DNA of 64,000 bases from Sphingomonas yantingensis (GCF_014199325.1 NZ_JACIJJ010000002.1:62001-126000); one strand, 5' to 3'; shown: positions 1 through 10,018, counted from the first letter of the stretch. The notes: a model not told the origin generated them from the letters alone. Numbers and translations: made by a program.

Positions 1-2955
1 ATCGGCAAGCTGCCCGACGTCACCATCTCCGACTCGCTTCAGCGCATCTCCGGCGTCCAGATCCGGCGTGAGGCGGGTGAAGGCGGCGCGATCAACATCC
101 GCGGCCTGCCGCAGGTCAACACGCTGATGAACGGCGAGCAGTTCCTGGGCGCCAATTCGGTGACCACGGTCCAGCCGAACTTCAACGACATCCCCTCGCA
201 GCTCTTCTCGGGCGCGACGGTGTTCAAGTCGCCGACCGCCTCGCTCCAGCAGGCGGGCCTGTCGGGCACCGTCGACCTGCTGACGCGCCGTCCCTTCGAC
301 CTGAAGCAGGGCCTGACGATCGCGGGCGCGGCAGAGGCGCAGTATGGCGACAAGGTCAAGAAGTGGAACCCGTCGTTCAATGGCCTGATCGCGTATAATA
401 GCGGCCGGGTCGGCCTGCTCGTGTCGGCGGCGTACAGCGACCTTACGCTGTCCAACAGCTATCGCGGCATCCAGGATTACGGCGTGGCGCTGCGCAACGA
501 GGGCGGCAGCGCGACCAACCAGGGCGACTTCGCGACGGGCAATTATCGCCGCGATGCCGCGGGCAACATCCTCTACGACACCTCGCCCAACAACGACACC
601 AACGCGGCGACCTCATGCATCGTCCCGTCCGCGGCGACCAGTGTGGTGCCCGCGATCGGCGGCACGCGCTGTGCGCCGCTGACCGCCAGCCGCGGCACCC
701 CGGTGCGCAATGCCGCGGGCGCGATCGTCGGCTACGACGTCAACGGCGACGGCGACGCCAACGATACGTTCATCACGCCCCAGTCGCATACCGCCTGGAA
801 CCGCATCACCAGCCGCGAACGCTTCGGTGCCAACGCCTCGCTCCAGATCGAGCTCTCCGACGCGCTGAAGCTGACCGCCGACGGCTTCTACACGCGCCAG
901 ACGCAGTACGACCGGACCGCGGGCTTCCAGTTCCAGATGGTCGACTGGCAGTCGGCACCGTACCTGCCCACCAACTCGCGTGATACCGGCGCGGTGGTCG
1001 GGGGCTACAACCTCAACACCGTCCAGACCTACAGCTACGACCTCGCGAACTTCGACAGCTATGCCGAGACGTTCCGCATCAAGTCGGAATCGCAGAACTA
1101 CAACCTGCAGCTCGACTGGGACAACGACACCAACTTCAAGGCGACGCTGCGCGGCGTCTATGGCAAGGCAAGCCGCAAGAGCGATCAGAGCTATGCCCAG
1201 TTCAGCCTGACCGATGGCTATCAGTGGGCCTATGAGGGCGTCGGCAATTATCCCGCCTCGGTCGGCGGCGACCGCCGGTTCAACCCGACCGGCTACCGCG
1301 TCTACAGCCAGAAGGCGACGGTCGACTATTCGTCGGGCGCGCCGGTGTTCGGCTTCTCCGATGCGTTCCTGAACCAGGTCCAGGACGTCAGCCGATATGG
1401 CCTGAAGACGATCTCTTCGGAGAACAACGTCTATCAGGACGGCGACCTCTGGGCCGTTCGCGGCGATGCCGAGTGGAAGGCGAACGACGCGGTGACGCTG
1501 AAGTTCGGCGCGCGTTATGGCGAGCGGTCGGTCGAGCAGTTCACCTTCGAGCGCGTGTCGCCCTTCTATGCTGGCAACACCGACAACCCGGCCAATCCGG
1601 CGGCGGGGTGTCTGGTCAAGTGGAAGGCGTTCGACGTCAACCTGAACGATCAGAACTGTCAGGTGCGCGACGCCGCCGGCGTTCCCTATACCGCAGGCCT
1701 GACGCGGCAAGGCAACGACCCGATCTTTGCTGGCCTGCTCAAGCAATATGGCCTGCCCGCCTCTGGCGCACCAAGCATCTACGTGCTCGATCCCAAGGCG
1801 ATGGACGATAGCGAGTCGTTCCAGAACAAATTCTATCCGGGCAGCATCAACAACGTGAACCCGGCGGACTCGTTCGGCATCAACCTTCAGCAGATCTCGG
1901 GCTATCTCCAGGTCGATGGCGAGGGTGAATTGTTCGGGATGCCCGTCCGCGCCAATGGCGGCGTGCGGATCGTCAACACCCGTTTCCAGGTGCGCCAGAA
2001 CGTGGTCGGCGCGCCGCAGCCTTACGGCGTCTCGGGCGTCGACGGCGGCGACGTGACGGTGGAGCGCAACTTCACCGACTTCCTCCCCGCCTTCAACGTC
2101 GCGTTCGACATCACCGACAAGCTTCGCCTGCGCGGTGCCTATTCGAAGACGATGACGCTGCTCGACTTCCTCCAGTGGGGCGGCGGTCTAAACATCAACT
2201 ATGCGATCCAGACCAATCCGGGCGGTGGCGCACCGATCTTTGCCGCGACGGGCGCCAATTCGCGCGGCAATCCGCAGCTCGATCCGTGGCGGTCGGACAA
2301 TGTCGAGGCGAGCCTCGAATATTATACCGGCCGGTCGAGCCTGATCGCGGTCGGCGCCTATTACCTGTCGGTCGAAAGCTTCATCGAGAATGCGACGATC
2401 AACCGGAACGACATTCCCGACAATGACGGCGTGATCCGCCGGACGGTGCCGGTGAACACGATCGTGCAGGGCGCGGGCGGGACGCTGAAGGGCCTCGAAG
2501 TGTCGGCGCGTCAGTCGCTGGCCGATTACGGCGTCGACGGTTTCTTCGGCGGGTTCGGCGTGGACGCCAACTACACGCTGTCGCTGGGCGATACGGGCCG
2601 CACCGACCTGGCCGGCAACAAGCAGCCGTTTCAGGACAATTCGAAGCATCAGGCGAACGTAGCGCTCTGGTACGAGAAATATGGCCTGTCGGCGCGCGTG
2701 GCGTACAACTACCGTTCGGAGCGGCTGGTGTCGTCGGACTATGCGGGCATCACCGGCCTTGCCCAGTATCAGAAGCCGACCAATTATCTCGACGCTTCGA
2801 TCGCGTACGATATCACGCCGCAGATCACCATCTATGGTCAGGCGTCGAACCTGACCGCGGAAACCGAGCGCTATTACCTGACGTTCGAGGACCAGGTGCT
2901 CTGGGAAAACCTGTACGAGCGGCGGTTCATCGCGGGCGTGCGCGCGCGCTTCTAA
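1..2955 (+). CDS. TonB-dependent outer-membrane receptor, 5' end outside window
   Basis: The reading frame is open from base 1, so the start codon and signal peptide lie upstream; 984 residues are visible. The first 100 residues read as a TonB receptor plug domain, with the motif INIRGLPQVNT and a segment ending in VDLLTRRPFD. The rest is a long beta-barrel rich in aromatic and polar alternation, ending in the typical outer-membrane terminal Phe (RRFIAGVRARF). It should bring a bulky nutrient across the outer membrane using TonB energy. The flavin halogenase and sugar-type MFS gene downstream match the sphingomonad/Caulobacter arrangement in which such receptors serve oligosaccharide uptake. 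The substrate cannot be told from sequence. The family call is secure. Confidence 0.93.
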   Translation: MGKLPDVTISDSLQRISGVQIRREAGEGGAINIRGLPQVNTLMNGEQFLGANSVTTVQPNFNDIPSQLFSGATVFKSPTASLQQAGLSGTVDLLTRRPFDLKQGLTIAGAAEAQYGDKVKKWNPSFNGLIAYNSGRVGLLVSAAYSDLTLSNSYRGIQDYGVALRNEGGSATNQGDFATGNYRRDAAGNILYDTSPNNDTNAATSCIVPSAATSVVPAIGGTRCAPLTASRGTPVRNAAGAIVGYDVNGDGDANDTFITPQSHTAWNRITSRERFGANASLQIELSDALKLTADGFYTRQTQYDRTAGFQFQMVDWQSAPYLPTNSRDTGAVVGGYNLNTVQTYSYDLANFDSYAETFRIKSESQNYNLQLDWDNDTNFKATLRGVYGKASRKSDQSYAQFSLTDGYQWAYEGVGNYPASVGGDRRFNPTGYRVYSQKATVDYSSGAPVFGFSDAFLNQVQDVSRYGLKTISSENNVYQDGDLWAVRGDAEWKANDAVTLKFGARYGERSVEQFTFERVSPFYAGNTDNPANPAAGCLVKWKAFDVNLNDQNCQVRDAAGVPYTAGLTRQGNDPIFAGLLKQYGLPASGAPSIYVLDPKAMDDSESFQNKFYPGSINNVNPADSFGINLQQISGYLQVDGEGELFGMPVRANGGVRIVNTRFQVRQNVVGAPQPYGVSGVDGGDVTVERNFTDFLPAFNVAFDITDKLRLRGAYSKTMTLLDFLQWGGGLNINYAIQTNPGGGAPIFAATGANSRGNPQLDPWRSDNVEASLEYYTGRSSLIAVGAYYLSVESFIENATINRNDIPDNDGVIRRTVPVNTIVQGAGGTLKGLEVSARQSLADYGVDGFFGGFGVDANYTLSLGDTGRTDLAGNKQPFQDNSKHQANVALWYEKYGLSARVAYNYRSERLVSSDYAGITGLAQYQKPTNYLDASIAYDITPQITIYGQASNLTAETERYYLTFEDQVLWENLYERRFIAGVRARF

Positions 2956-2968
2956 AGCCCTCCCCCTC

Positions 2969-3011
2969 GGTCCGTCGTCGTTCTAGAAGGGCCATGACGG
3001 ACCATTTTTTT
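2969..3011 (+). terminator. Rho-independent terminator or attenuator between receptor and halogenase
   Basis: GGTCCGTC (2969-2976) pairs perfectly with GACGGACC (2996-3003) around a 19-nt loop, followed by A and seven T residues (3005-3011). It lies 14 nt after the receptor stop and ends 16 nt before the chosen halogenase start. Transcription from the receptor promoter would be reduced before the halogenase. Confidence 0.6.
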
Positions 3012-3027
3012 GGGAGCATCAGGGGTA

Positions 3028-4536
3028 ATGCAGGCAGCCGCGGACCCCGTGCGAAGTGTTGTCATCGTCGGCGGCGGCACCGCCGGCTGGATGTCGGCCG
3101 CGTATCTGGCCCGCCGGCTGTCGCATCTGCCGATCGCGATCACCGTCGTCGACAGCGTCGAGATCGGCACCGTGGGCGTCGGCGAGGCGACGGTGCCGGC
3201 GATCCGCGACTTCCTCGCCGCGGTCGAGCTCGGCGAACCCGACGTGCTCGCCGCGACCGAGGGGACGATCAAATACGGCATCCGGTTCGCCGGATGGGGC
3301 GGGGAGGGGCATGGCTTCTTCCACCCCTTCGGCCTGTACGGCGTGCCGGCGAACGGCGTGGCGTTCCACCATTATTGGCTGAAGCTGAAGGCAGCGGGGC
3401 ACGACCTGCCGCTCGGCGACTATTGCCTGGCGACGCAGCTGGCCGAGCGGGGGCTGTTCCTGCCGCCGTCGAGCCAGCCGGGCAGCGACCTTGGCGTCTT
3501 CAACTTCGCGCTGCATTTCGATGCGACCAAGTTCGCGCACCTGCTGCGGCGGCTGTCGCTGGCGAACGGCGTCGCGCATGTCGACGGGCGCATCGTCGAC
3601 GTGACACGGGGCGAGGCGGGGGTGCGGTCGGTGCAGCTGGCCGATGGGCGCACGATCGAGGGCGACCTCTGGATCGACTGTTCGGGGTTCCGCAGCCTGC
3701 TGCTCGGCGAGGCGATGGGCGTCCCCTATGTCGACTGGCGGCACTGGCTGCCCTGCGACCGGGCGATCGCCATTCCGTGCCGCAGTGCTGGCGTCCACCG
3801 GCCCTTCACGACCGCGACCGCGCACGATGCGGGCTGGCGCTGGCACATTCCGCTGCAGCACCGGGTGGGCAACGGCATCGTCTATTCGAGCGCGCACCTG
3901 TCCGACGAGGCGGCCGAGGGGCGGCTGCGCGCGACGCTGGAGGGCGAGCCGATCGCCGAGCCCAATCGCCTGCGCTTCGTCACCGGCCACCGGGCCGAGT
4001 TCTGGGCGGGCAACGTCGTCGGCGTCGGGCTGTCGGCCGGGTTTCTCGAGCCGCTCGAATCGACGAGCATCGTGCTCATCCAGTCGGCGCTCGAGCGGTT
4101 CGTCGCGCTGTTCCCCGACCGTGGCGGCGACCCGCGGCTGGCGGCGACATACAACCGGCAGTCGGTGCTCGAGTTCGAGCGGATCCGCGACTTCATCCTC
4201 CTGCATTACTGGGCGAACCGGCGAACGGGCGAACCCTTCTGGGACGCGATGCGCGCTCTCGACCTGCCCGAATCGCTTGCCGAGCGGGTCGAGGCGTGGC
4301 GCGCGGGCGGCGTCTTCGTCCGGCGCGAATGGGACACGTTCCAGGACCCGAGCTGGCTGAGTATGTATGCCGGCTTCGGCCTGTTGCCCGAGCGCACGAG
4401 CCCGCTCGCCGACCAATTGGGGGAAGAGGAATTGCTGACGGCATTTGCGCGGATGCGCGAGGCGATCGACCGGGCGGCGCGCACTGCCGAACCGCACGCC
4501 GACTTCCTCGCCCGCCAGGGTAGGCGCGCGGCATGA
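3028..4536 (+). CDS. Flavin-dependent (tryptophan-type) halogenase
   Basis: The protein has 502 residues, the usual length for FADH2-dependent halogenases. The FAD-binding GGGTAGW is at residues 15-21, the halogenase lysine is K82 in GTIKYG, the family signature WxWxIP is at 270-275 (GWRWHIPL), and FLEPLEST is at 339-346. These features indicate an enzyme that makes a hypohalous species from halide, O2 and FADH2. The natural substrate is unknown for the homologues that sit beside TonB receptors. ATG 3028 is preferred to the TTG at 3010, because the TTG lies inside the T-tract of the terminator. The gene overlaps the MFS gene by 4 nt, implying co-translation. No flavin reductase is seen nearby. 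Confidence 0.9.
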   Translation: MQAAADPVRSVVIVGGGTAGWMSAAYLARRLSHLPIAITVVDSVEIGTVGVGEATVPAIRDFLAAVELGEPDVLAATEGTIKYGIRFAGWGGEGHGFFHPFGLYGVPANGVAFHHYWLKLKAAGHDLPLGDYCLATQLAERGLFLPPSSQPGSDLGVFNFALHFDATKFAHLLRRLSLANGVAHVDGRIVDVTRGEAGVRSVQLADGRTIEGDLWIDCSGFRSLLLGEAMGVPYVDWRHWLPCDRAIAIPCRSAGVHRPFTTATAHDAGWRWHIPLQHRVGNGIVYSSAHLSDEAAEGRLRATLEGEPIAEPNRLRFVTGHRAEFWAGNVVGVGLSAGFLEPLESTSIVLIQSALERFVALFPDRGGDPRLAATYNRQSVLEFERIRDFILLHYWANRRTGEPFWDAMRALDLPESLAERVEAWRAGGVFVRREWDTFQDPSWLSMYAGFGLLPERTSPLADQLGEEELLTAFARMREAIDRAARTAEPHADFLARQGRRAA

Positions 4537-5804
4537 GCGTCCAGGGGCGTGCGATCGGCGCGATGGCGCTGGGCGGCCTGCTGTTCGGGTTCGACACGGC
4601 GGTCGTCGCGGGCGTGACCGAGGCGCTGCGCGGCGGCTTCGCCCCCGATGCGGTGTCGATGGGGATCGCGGTGTCGTCCGCGCTCTGGGGAACGCTGGCG
4701 GGCGCATTGCTCAGCGGCGCGCCGGGCGACCGTTATGGCAGCCGGACGGTGCTGCGCGGGGTGGGGCTGTTCTATCTCGTCTCGGCGATCGGCTGTGCGC
4801 TGGCGACCGGGCTGTGGGCGTTCGCGGCGTTCCGCTTCATCGGCGGGTTCGCGATCGGCGCCTCCTCAGTCCTCGCGCCCGTCTACATCGCCGAGATCAG
4901 CCCGCCCGAACGGCGCGGCCGGCTGGTGGGGACGTTCCAGCTCAACATCGTCGTCGGCATCCTTGCCGCCTATCTCGTCAACGGGATCATCGGTGCGGTG
5001 TTTCCGGGCGATCTGGCGTGGCGCGTGAAGCTGGCGGCGGCAGCGTTGCCCGCCGCGTTGTTCCTGATCCTGCTGGCCGGCGTGCCGCAGAGCCCGCGCT
5101 GGCTGAACGCCCGCGGGCGGCGGGTAGAGGCGGCAGAGGCGGCGGAACGGCTGGGCGTGGACCTGACCACTCCGGAGTCTAACGAAGGAACCGGCCGGCT
5201 CGACTGGCGGCGGCATCGCGGACCGATCCTGCTGGCGGTGGCGGTGGGGCTGTTCAACCAGCTCTCCGGCATCAACGCGATCCTCTATTATCTCAACGAC
5301 ATCTTCGCCGCGGGCGGGTTCGAGGGGCTGTCGGCAGATACGCAGGCGGTGGCGGTGGGCGCCGCCAACCTGATCGCGACGCTGGCGGGCATCGCGATCA
5401 TCGACAAGGTGGGGCGCCGCCCGCTGCTGATCGGCGGCGGGTTCGGGTGCGCGGCGGCGCTGCTGGGCGTCGCGCTCACCTATGCCGGCGTGCTGGGGGC
5501 GGGGTGGCTGTTGCCGCTGCTCGTCTTCTTCATCGTCGCGTTCGCCATGTCGCAGGGCGCGGTGATATGGGTCTATTTGAGCGAGATCTTCCCCACCGAC
5601 GTGCGCGCGCGGGGTCAGGCGATCGGCAGCGCGACGCACTGGATCGCCAATGCGGTCATCGCGTTCGTCTTCCCGATGCTCACCGTCGCGGGGCCGGCGC
5701 TCCCATTCTACGGCTTTGCTACGGCGATGCTGCTCCAGTCGTTCGTCGTCTGGCGCTTCTTTCCCGAAACCAAGCAACGGACGCTCGAGGCGATCAGCGG
5801 CTGA
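4533..5804 (+). CDS. MFS transporter, sugar porter family
   Basis: This 423-aa protein has about 12 hydrophobic segments. It carries sugar-porter signatures: a D-R-Y-G-S-R loop after the second segment, PQSPRWL before the central loop, GRRPLL at the equivalent second-half loop, and PETKQRTLEAI at the C-terminus. It should be an inner-membrane monosaccharide symporter. Its ATG overlaps the halogenase stop by 4 nt, so both are probably made from one transcript and belong to one uptake locus with the upstream TonB receptor. Its 3' end overlaps the convergent DUF2332 gene by 11 nt. Confidence 0.88.
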   Translation: MSVQGRAIGAMALGGLLFGFDTAVVAGVTEALRGGFAPDAVSMGIAVSSALWGTLAGALLSGAPGDRYGSRTVLRGVGLFYLVSAIGCALATGLWAFAAFRFIGGFAIGASSVLAPVYIAEISPPERRGRLVGTFQLNIVVGILAAYLVNGIIGAVFPGDLAWRVKLAAAALPAALFLILLAGVPQSPRWLNARGRRVEAAEAAERLGVDLTTPESNEGTGRLDWRRHRGPILLAVAVGLFNQLSGINAILYYLNDIFAAGGFEGLSADTQAVAVGAANLIATLAGIAIIDKVGRRPLLIGGGFGCAAALLGVALTYAGVLGAGWLLPLLVFFIVAFAMSQGAVIWVYLSEIFPTDVRARGQAIGSATHWIANAVIAFVFPMLTVAGPALPFYGFATAMLLQSFVVWRFFPETKQRTLEAISG

Positions 5805-6822
5805 CGGGTTCGATCCAGCGGCCGTGCGGGTGGCTCATGGCCAGGTGCTGCGTCTCGCCGCCGGGCCAGAGCGTCGCATGGACCTGATGCCGGGCGAGGT
5901 CGCGGTCGGATTCCAGCCGCACCCAGGCGAGTGGGCGGTCGGCCGTCGCGCGTTCGCCGGCCGCGTCGAGCGCGGCGACGATCCGCCGCTGGCGCTCGGG
6001 GCCGAGATATTGCCAGACGACGGAGTGCATCAGGACGCGGGTGTGGCCGGCGGGCTGGGGTTCGGCGAGGCGCGCCTCGACCCAGTCGGCGGCGTCGCCC
6101 CGTTCGAGCAGCGGCGGGTCGGCGGCGAACATCGCGATGGCGGCGTCGAGGCGCGCATAGCGGTCGGGATGATCGGCCCAGACATAGGCGCGCAGACGGT
6201 CGGCGTCGGCCGGGTCGGTGAGGTCGAGCGGGGCGATATCGACGCCGCGGGTCGAGGCGACCGTGACCGCGACGGGGTCAGGCGGTGGGCCGCGCCACTC
6301 GGGGCGAAGCGTGACCGGCGACGGCGGACCGATGGATGTGCCGCCGAGGTTGTAGGCGTAGCGCCCGATCAGCAGGTTGAGGCCGGCGCTCGACCCGATC
6401 TCGATCACGTCGATCGGAAGGCCGCAAGTGCGCGCAGCGAGCATCAGGCCGAGCATCAGCGCGGCCGAGCGGCCGGCCTCGTTGGTCTGGGGCGGGCCGT
6501 CGAGCCAGGGGAGCAGCGCGGCGTCGTGGTCGCCTAGCACGGCTTTGAGCATTGGTACGGGATCGCCTTGCCCCTCGAAAAGCGCGGCTAGGTCGGGGGC
6601 CTGGCCGCGCAATGCCAGCGCGCGCAGGCCGCCGACGAGGCGAAGCGGCAGCGCATCCTCGATCGGGTTGCCCGGCCATGCCAGCACCCGGCGGCCGGTT
6701 TCGGTGGTGTCGTCGAGCGCCTCGGCCAGTCCCGCCGCGACGCGGCCGGTGAGCGGCGCGTCCATCGTGTCGCAGAACCTGGCTTGCGCGAGGAAGGCGC
6801 TGCGGACGCTGCGCTCGCTCAT
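5794..6822 (-). CDS. DUF2332 family protein
   Basis: A 342-aa protein matching the DUF2332 family, whose function is not established. Conserved-looking stretches include IEIGSSAGLNLL, which resembles a nucleotide- or SAM-binding glycine-rich turn, and HSVVWQYLG near the C-terminus. ATG 6822 is chosen because it overlaps the stop of the upstream hydrolase gene as ATGA, which suggests translational coupling. The longer upstream reading frame has no supporting start. No signal peptide or membrane segment is seen, so it is probably cytoplasmic. Confidence 0.75.
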   Translation of the reverse strand: MSERSVRSAFLAQARFCDTMDAPLTGRVAAGLAEALDDTTETGRRVLAWPGNPIEDALPLRLVGGLRALALRGQAPDLAALFEGQGDPVPMLKAVLGDHDAALLPWLDGPPQTNEAGRSAALMLGLMLAARTCGLPIDVIEIGSSAGLNLLIGRYAYNLGGTSIGPPSPVTLRPEWRGPPPDPVAVTVASTRGVDIAPLDLTDPADADRLRAYVWADHPDRYARLDAAIAMFAADPPLLERGDAADWVEARLAEPQPAGHTRVLMHSVVWQYLGPERQRRIVAALDAAGERATADRPLAWVRLESDRDLARHQVHATLWPGGETQHLAMSHPHGRWIEPVSR

Positions 6823-7544
6823 GCGAGGGTTTCGGCGAGCAGTCGGGTCATCGCCGCCCAGCTGGAAGCGTCGGCATCGGCGTCGTAGCCGAAGCCGGGA
6901 CGGGTCGAGCCCTGCATCGAAGTGTCGGTGAAGCCGTGGCCGGCGTGGCCATAGGCGTGAAGCTGCCACTTTGCGCCGCCCGCTGTCAGCTCGGCGGCGA
7001 GTGCGGTGACGCTGTCGGGCGGGGCGAGCGGGTCGGCCCAGCCGTGGCAAACCAGGACGCGCGGGCGGATCGGCGTGACGGTCGGATAGTCGGGGCGATC
7101 GAACAGGCCGTGGAACGCGACGACGGCGCGGACATCCGCGTCCGATCTCGCGAGATCGAGGACGCACTTGCCGCCGAAGCAATAGCCGATCGCGGCGGTA
7201 CGGTCAGCATCGACCTCGGGTTGCGCCTTCAGCGCCGCGAGGCTGGCGTGGAGGCGATCGCGCAGCAATGTGCGGTCGGCGTTGAGCGCGTTCATATGAA
7301 CTGCCGGATCGGGCGATTCGCGCGTCGTCCGCTTGCCCTGCCCGAACACGTCGGCAGCGAACCCCACATAGCCGAGTCCGGCGAGCCGTTCGGCGACGAG
7401 ATTGTCCGCCTCCTTCTGGCCAAGGACGTTGGGGATGATGAGGACGCCGGGGCGCGGGGCGGTGGCCTCGGCATCGAAGGCGAGGACGCCTTCGAACGGT
7501 CCGCCGGGGCCGTCGTACACATGCGTGCGCCGCTCGATCGTCAT
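6819..7544 (-). CDS. Dienelactone hydrolase family protein
   Basis: A 241-aa alpha/beta hydrolase of the DLH family. The cysteine nucleophile sits in IGYCFGGK, the acid in [11 protein letters not shown] and the histidine in GHAGHGFT, forming the Cys-Asp-His triad typical of the family. Homologues hydrolyse dienelactones or other small esters; the real substrate is unknown. ATG 7544 is chosen because a good ribosome site (GAAGGGA) precedes it, so the 20 extra upstream codons are unlikely to be used. It forms an ATGA-coupled pair with the DUF2332 gene and is divergent from gpmA, with 71 nt between the starts. Confidence 0.83.
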   Translation of the reverse strand: MTIERRTHVYDGPGGPFEGVLAFDAEATAPRPGVLIIPNVLGQKEADNLVAERLAGLGYVGFAADVFGQGKRTTRESPDPAVHMNALNADRTLLRDRLHASLAALKAQPEVDADRTAAIGYCFGGKCVLDLARSDADVRAVVAFHGLFDRPDYPTVTPIRPRVLVCHGWADPLAPPDSVTALAAELTAGGAKWQLHAYGHAGHGFTDTSMQGSTRPGFGYDADADASSWAAMTRLLAETLA

Positions 7545-7615
7545 CGCCGTCCCTTCGCTTTGCCAGCCGCGCGCCAATCGGTATGGACGGGGCCGATCAT
7601 TCACGGGGAGCAGCT

Positions 7616-8302
7616 ATGCCGACACTCGTCCTCATCCGCCACGGCCAGTCGGCCTGGAACCTCGAAAATCGCTTCACCGGCTGGTGGGACGTGGACCTGA
7701 CCGAGCAGGGGACGCGCGAGGCATGGGCGGCGGGCGAAGCGCTGGCGGCGGCGGGCCTCGATTTCGACCAGTGCTTCACCAGCTTCCAGACGCGGGCGAT
7801 CAAGACGCTGAACCTCGCACTGGAGGCGATGGGGCGGCTGTGGCTGCCGGTCGAAAAGGACTGGCGGCTGAACGAGCGGCATTACGGGGGGCTTACCGGC
7901 CTGGACAAGGCGGAGACGGCGGCGCTGCACGGCGACGAGCAGGTCAAGATCTGGCGCCGCAGCTTCGACATCCCGCCGCCGCTGCCCGAGGCGGGGTCGA
8001 CGTTCGACCTTTCGAGCGACCGCCGCTATGCCGGCATCCCGATCCCCGCGACCGAGAGCCTGAAGGACACGATTGCGCGCGTCCTTCCCTATTGGGAGGC
8101 GCGGATCGCCCCCGAATTGCGCGCCGGCCAGCGCGTGCTGGTGTCGGCGCACGGCAATTCGCTGCGCGCGCTGGTCAAGCATCTGTCGGGCATTTCGGAC
8201 GAGGATATCGCCAGCCTCGAAATCCCCACCGGCCAGCCGATCGTGTACCAGCTGGACAACGACCTGAACGCGGTCGATCGCTACTATCTGTCGGAACGCT
8301 GA
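7616..8302 (+). CDS. gpmA: 2,3-bisphosphoglycerate-dependent phosphoglycerate mutase
   Basis: The 228-aa protein is a histidine-phosphatase-fold mutase interconverting 3- and 2-phosphoglycerate in glycolysis. The phospho-accepting histidine is in [10 protein letters not shown] at the N-terminus, followed by [15 protein letters not shown], and the second catalytic histidine is in [10 protein letters not shown]. Length and motif order match GpmA. ATG 7616 follows a clear GGGGAG site; an earlier ATG at 7583 lacks one. Its 3' end overlaps the convergent phospholipase-D-like gene by 19 nt. Confidence 0.93.
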   Translation: MPTLVLIRHGQSAWNLENRFTGWWDVDLTEQGTREAWAAGEALAAAGLDFDQCFTSFQTRAIKTLNLALEAMGRLWLPVEKDWRLNERHYGGLTGLDKAETAALHGDEQVKIWRRSFDIPPPLPEAGSTFDLSSDRRYAGIPIPATESLKDTIARVLPYWEARIAPELRAGQRVLVSAHGNSLRALVKHLSGISDEDIASLEIPTGQPIVYQLDNDLNAVDRYYLSER

Positions 8303-9489
8303 GGCGGGCGGGGGTTCTCGCCCCAGGCGATCAGCCGGCGGCTGATCTGAGGGTCGAGGACCGCCATCACCGCATAGGCGGCGGCCTGTTTCAGGCGCGT
8401 CCAGGGGGTCATCGCGGCGCGGTGATCCTCACGCGTGATCCGCTTCGAGGCGGCGATCTCGCCATCGACATAGGCGCGGACATGCGCGGTGAAGGCGGGA
8501 TCCTCGATCCGGAGCATCAGTTCCAGATTGAGGAACAGGCTGCGGATATCGAAATTGGCCGAGCCGATATGCACCGCGCCGCCGATCGCGACGAGCTTGG
8601 TATGAAGCTTGGTCGGCTGATATTCCCAGATGCGCACGCCCCGGCGCAGGAGGCCGGCATAGGTGAAGTGCGACGCCCAGATCGCCATATAGTTGTCGGT
8701 GACGGCGGGCAGCACGACGTTGACGATCCCGCGCCGCGCCGCGCGCTTCAGCCGGCGCAGCATTGACGGGCCGGGGGCGAAATAGGCGGCGATCAGGTCG
8801 ATAGGCTCGCCCGCCTTGGCCGCGGCGTGCATCTCGCGCCGGAGCGCACGGGCGAAGGGTGACAGGCGGCGGGTCGGGCCGCCGAGCAGCCAGCGGACCT
8901 CCCCCTCATGCTCGCTGTGGCGGCGCAGGACGCGGGCGAGCGCGCGGACGGGCGCCTTTTCCTGGCGGCTCCAGCGGGCGAGCGCATCGAAATAAGGCGC
9001 GAGGCGACCGGCGGCGGGGCCGTCGAGATGGAGGCCGAGATCGCGCCATGCCTCTCCATCTTCACCCGGTACGCCGAAATAATCGGCCTTGATGTTGAAG
9101 CCGCCGATGATGACGCGGGTGTCGTCGGCCAGCGCCAGCTTCTGGTGATTGCGCAGCAGGTATTTGCGGCCGAAGCGGGGGATGAAGCGGCACACTTCGA
9201 TCCCTGCGGCCTCCAGCGGCGCGAAGAAGTGCGCGCGGGCGGCGGGTTCGCTGCCGAGGCCGTCGACGATCAGCGTGACGCGGACGCCGCGCGCGGCGGC
9301 GGCGATCAGCGCGGCGCCGACCGCGCGCCCGGCGTCGTCATCCTCGTAGATGTAATAGAGGACGCGCAGGCTATCGCGCGCGCCAGCGATCAGGTCGAGC
9401 AGCGCCTGCATCCGCCGCGGGCCGGTGTCGAGCAGGCGGATGGCGTTGCCCGCGACCTCGAATGTCGGCTGTTCGATAGGCGCGGCCAT
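8284..9489 (-). CDS. Phospholipase D-like / cardiolipin synthase-like protein
   Basis: The 401-aa protein has two phospholipase-D repeats. The first HKD motif is intact (HQKLALAD, H115, K117, D122). The second reads HTKLVAIG, with Gly where the motif Asp is expected, followed by a normal IGSANFD. It may transfer or hydrolyse phosphatidyl groups at the inner membrane, as ClsB/ClsC-type enzymes do. No N-terminal membrane segments are seen. ATG 9489 is chosen over an upstream TTG at 9525; neither has a strong ribosome site. It converges on gpmA and is divergent from rpoZ. Confidence 0.8.
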   Translation of the reverse strand: MAAPIEQPTFEVAGNAIRLLDTGPRRMQALLDLIAGARDSLRVLYYIYEDDDAGRAVGAALIAAAARGVRVTLIVDGLGSEPAARAHFFAPLEAAGIEVCRFIPRFGRKYLLRNHQKLALADDTRVIIGGFNIKADYFGVPGEDGEAWRDLGLHLDGPAAGRLAPYFDALARWSRQEKAPVRALARVLRRHSEHEGEVRWLLGGPTRRLSPFARALRREMHAAAKAGEPIDLIAAYFAPGPSMLRRLKRAARRGIVNVVLPAVTDNYMAIWASHFTYAGLLRRGVRIWEYQPTKLHTKLVAIGGAVHIGSANFDIRSLFLNLELMLRIEDPAFTAHVRAYVDGEIAASKRITREDHRAAMTPWTRLKQAAAYAVMAVLDPQISRRLIAWGENPRPPQRSDR

Positions 9490-9542
9490 GCCGTCCCAGA
9501 TGGTCCGTGGCGGGGCGACAAGCAACGCGGATGCGCAAAATC

Positions 9543-9571
9543 TTGACTTTGGCGGGCGCCCGCTTTAGCTG
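9543..9571 (+). promoter_or_regulatory. Candidate rpoZ promoter
   Basis: TTGACT (9543-9548) is followed after 17 bp by TAGCTG (9566-9571), 45 nt ahead of rpoZ. The -35 match is good and the -10 match weak, so this is a candidate only. Confidence 0.35.
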
Positions 9572-9615
9572 GCTCGCTTTCCCGAACCCATCGGTATCAA
9601 GCGAAGGAAGCGTTC

Positions 9616-9960
9616 ATGGCGCGCGTCACCGTCGAGGATTGCGTCGACAAGATCCCCAACCGGTTCGACCTGGTGCTGCTCGCGGCCCAGCGCGCCCGCC
9701 AGATTTCGGGCGGTGCAGAACTGCTGCTCGATCGCGATCGCGACAAGAACCCGGTCGTCGCGCTGCGCGAGATTGCCGAAGAGCGGGTCCGCCCCGACGC
9801 GATGCAGGAAGCGTTGGTTTCCAGCCTCCAGCGCGTGCAGATCGACGACGAGGAAGCGCCGGACGAGATCGGTTCGCTGTCGGCCTCGGCGGAGGCGCTG
9901 CGCCTGACCGCCGCCGCCCCGCCGCGCAACCAGAATGCCGGCGGCGACTACGACGGCTGA
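9616..9960 (+). CDS. rpoZ: DNA-directed RNA polymerase omega subunit
   Basis: The 114-aa protein begins [20 protein letters not shown], the conserved omega start, and continues with the [12 protein letters not shown] helix and the VALREIAE segment. It supports assembly of the beta' subunit in RNA polymerase. The acidic C-terminal tail ([10 protein letters not shown] and beyond) is typical of alphaproteobacterial omega. In many genomes rpoZ sits with spoT/relA; here it stands alone with its own terminator. AAGCGAAGGAAG upstream supplies the ribosome site. Confidence 0.96.
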   Translation: MARVTVEDCVDKIPNRFDLVLLAAQRARQISGGAELLLDRDRDKNPVVALREIAEERVRPDAMQEALVSSLQRVQIDDEEAPDEIGSLSASAEALRLTAAAPPRNQNAGGDYDG

Positions 9961-9982
9961 TCGCCGCCTTACCGCGTTTGAG

Positions 9983-10018
9983 AAAGGGCCGCGCCTCGTC
10001 GAGAGGTGCGGCCCTTTT
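9983..10018 (+). terminator. Strong terminator after rpoZ, probably two-way
   Basis: A 15-bp stem (9983-9997 with 10003-10017, one G-T pair) encloses the loop GTCGA and ends in TTTT; an A-run on the other side would serve the minus strand. It separates rpoZ from the small minus-strand gene whose stop is 5 nt away. Confidence 0.85.
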
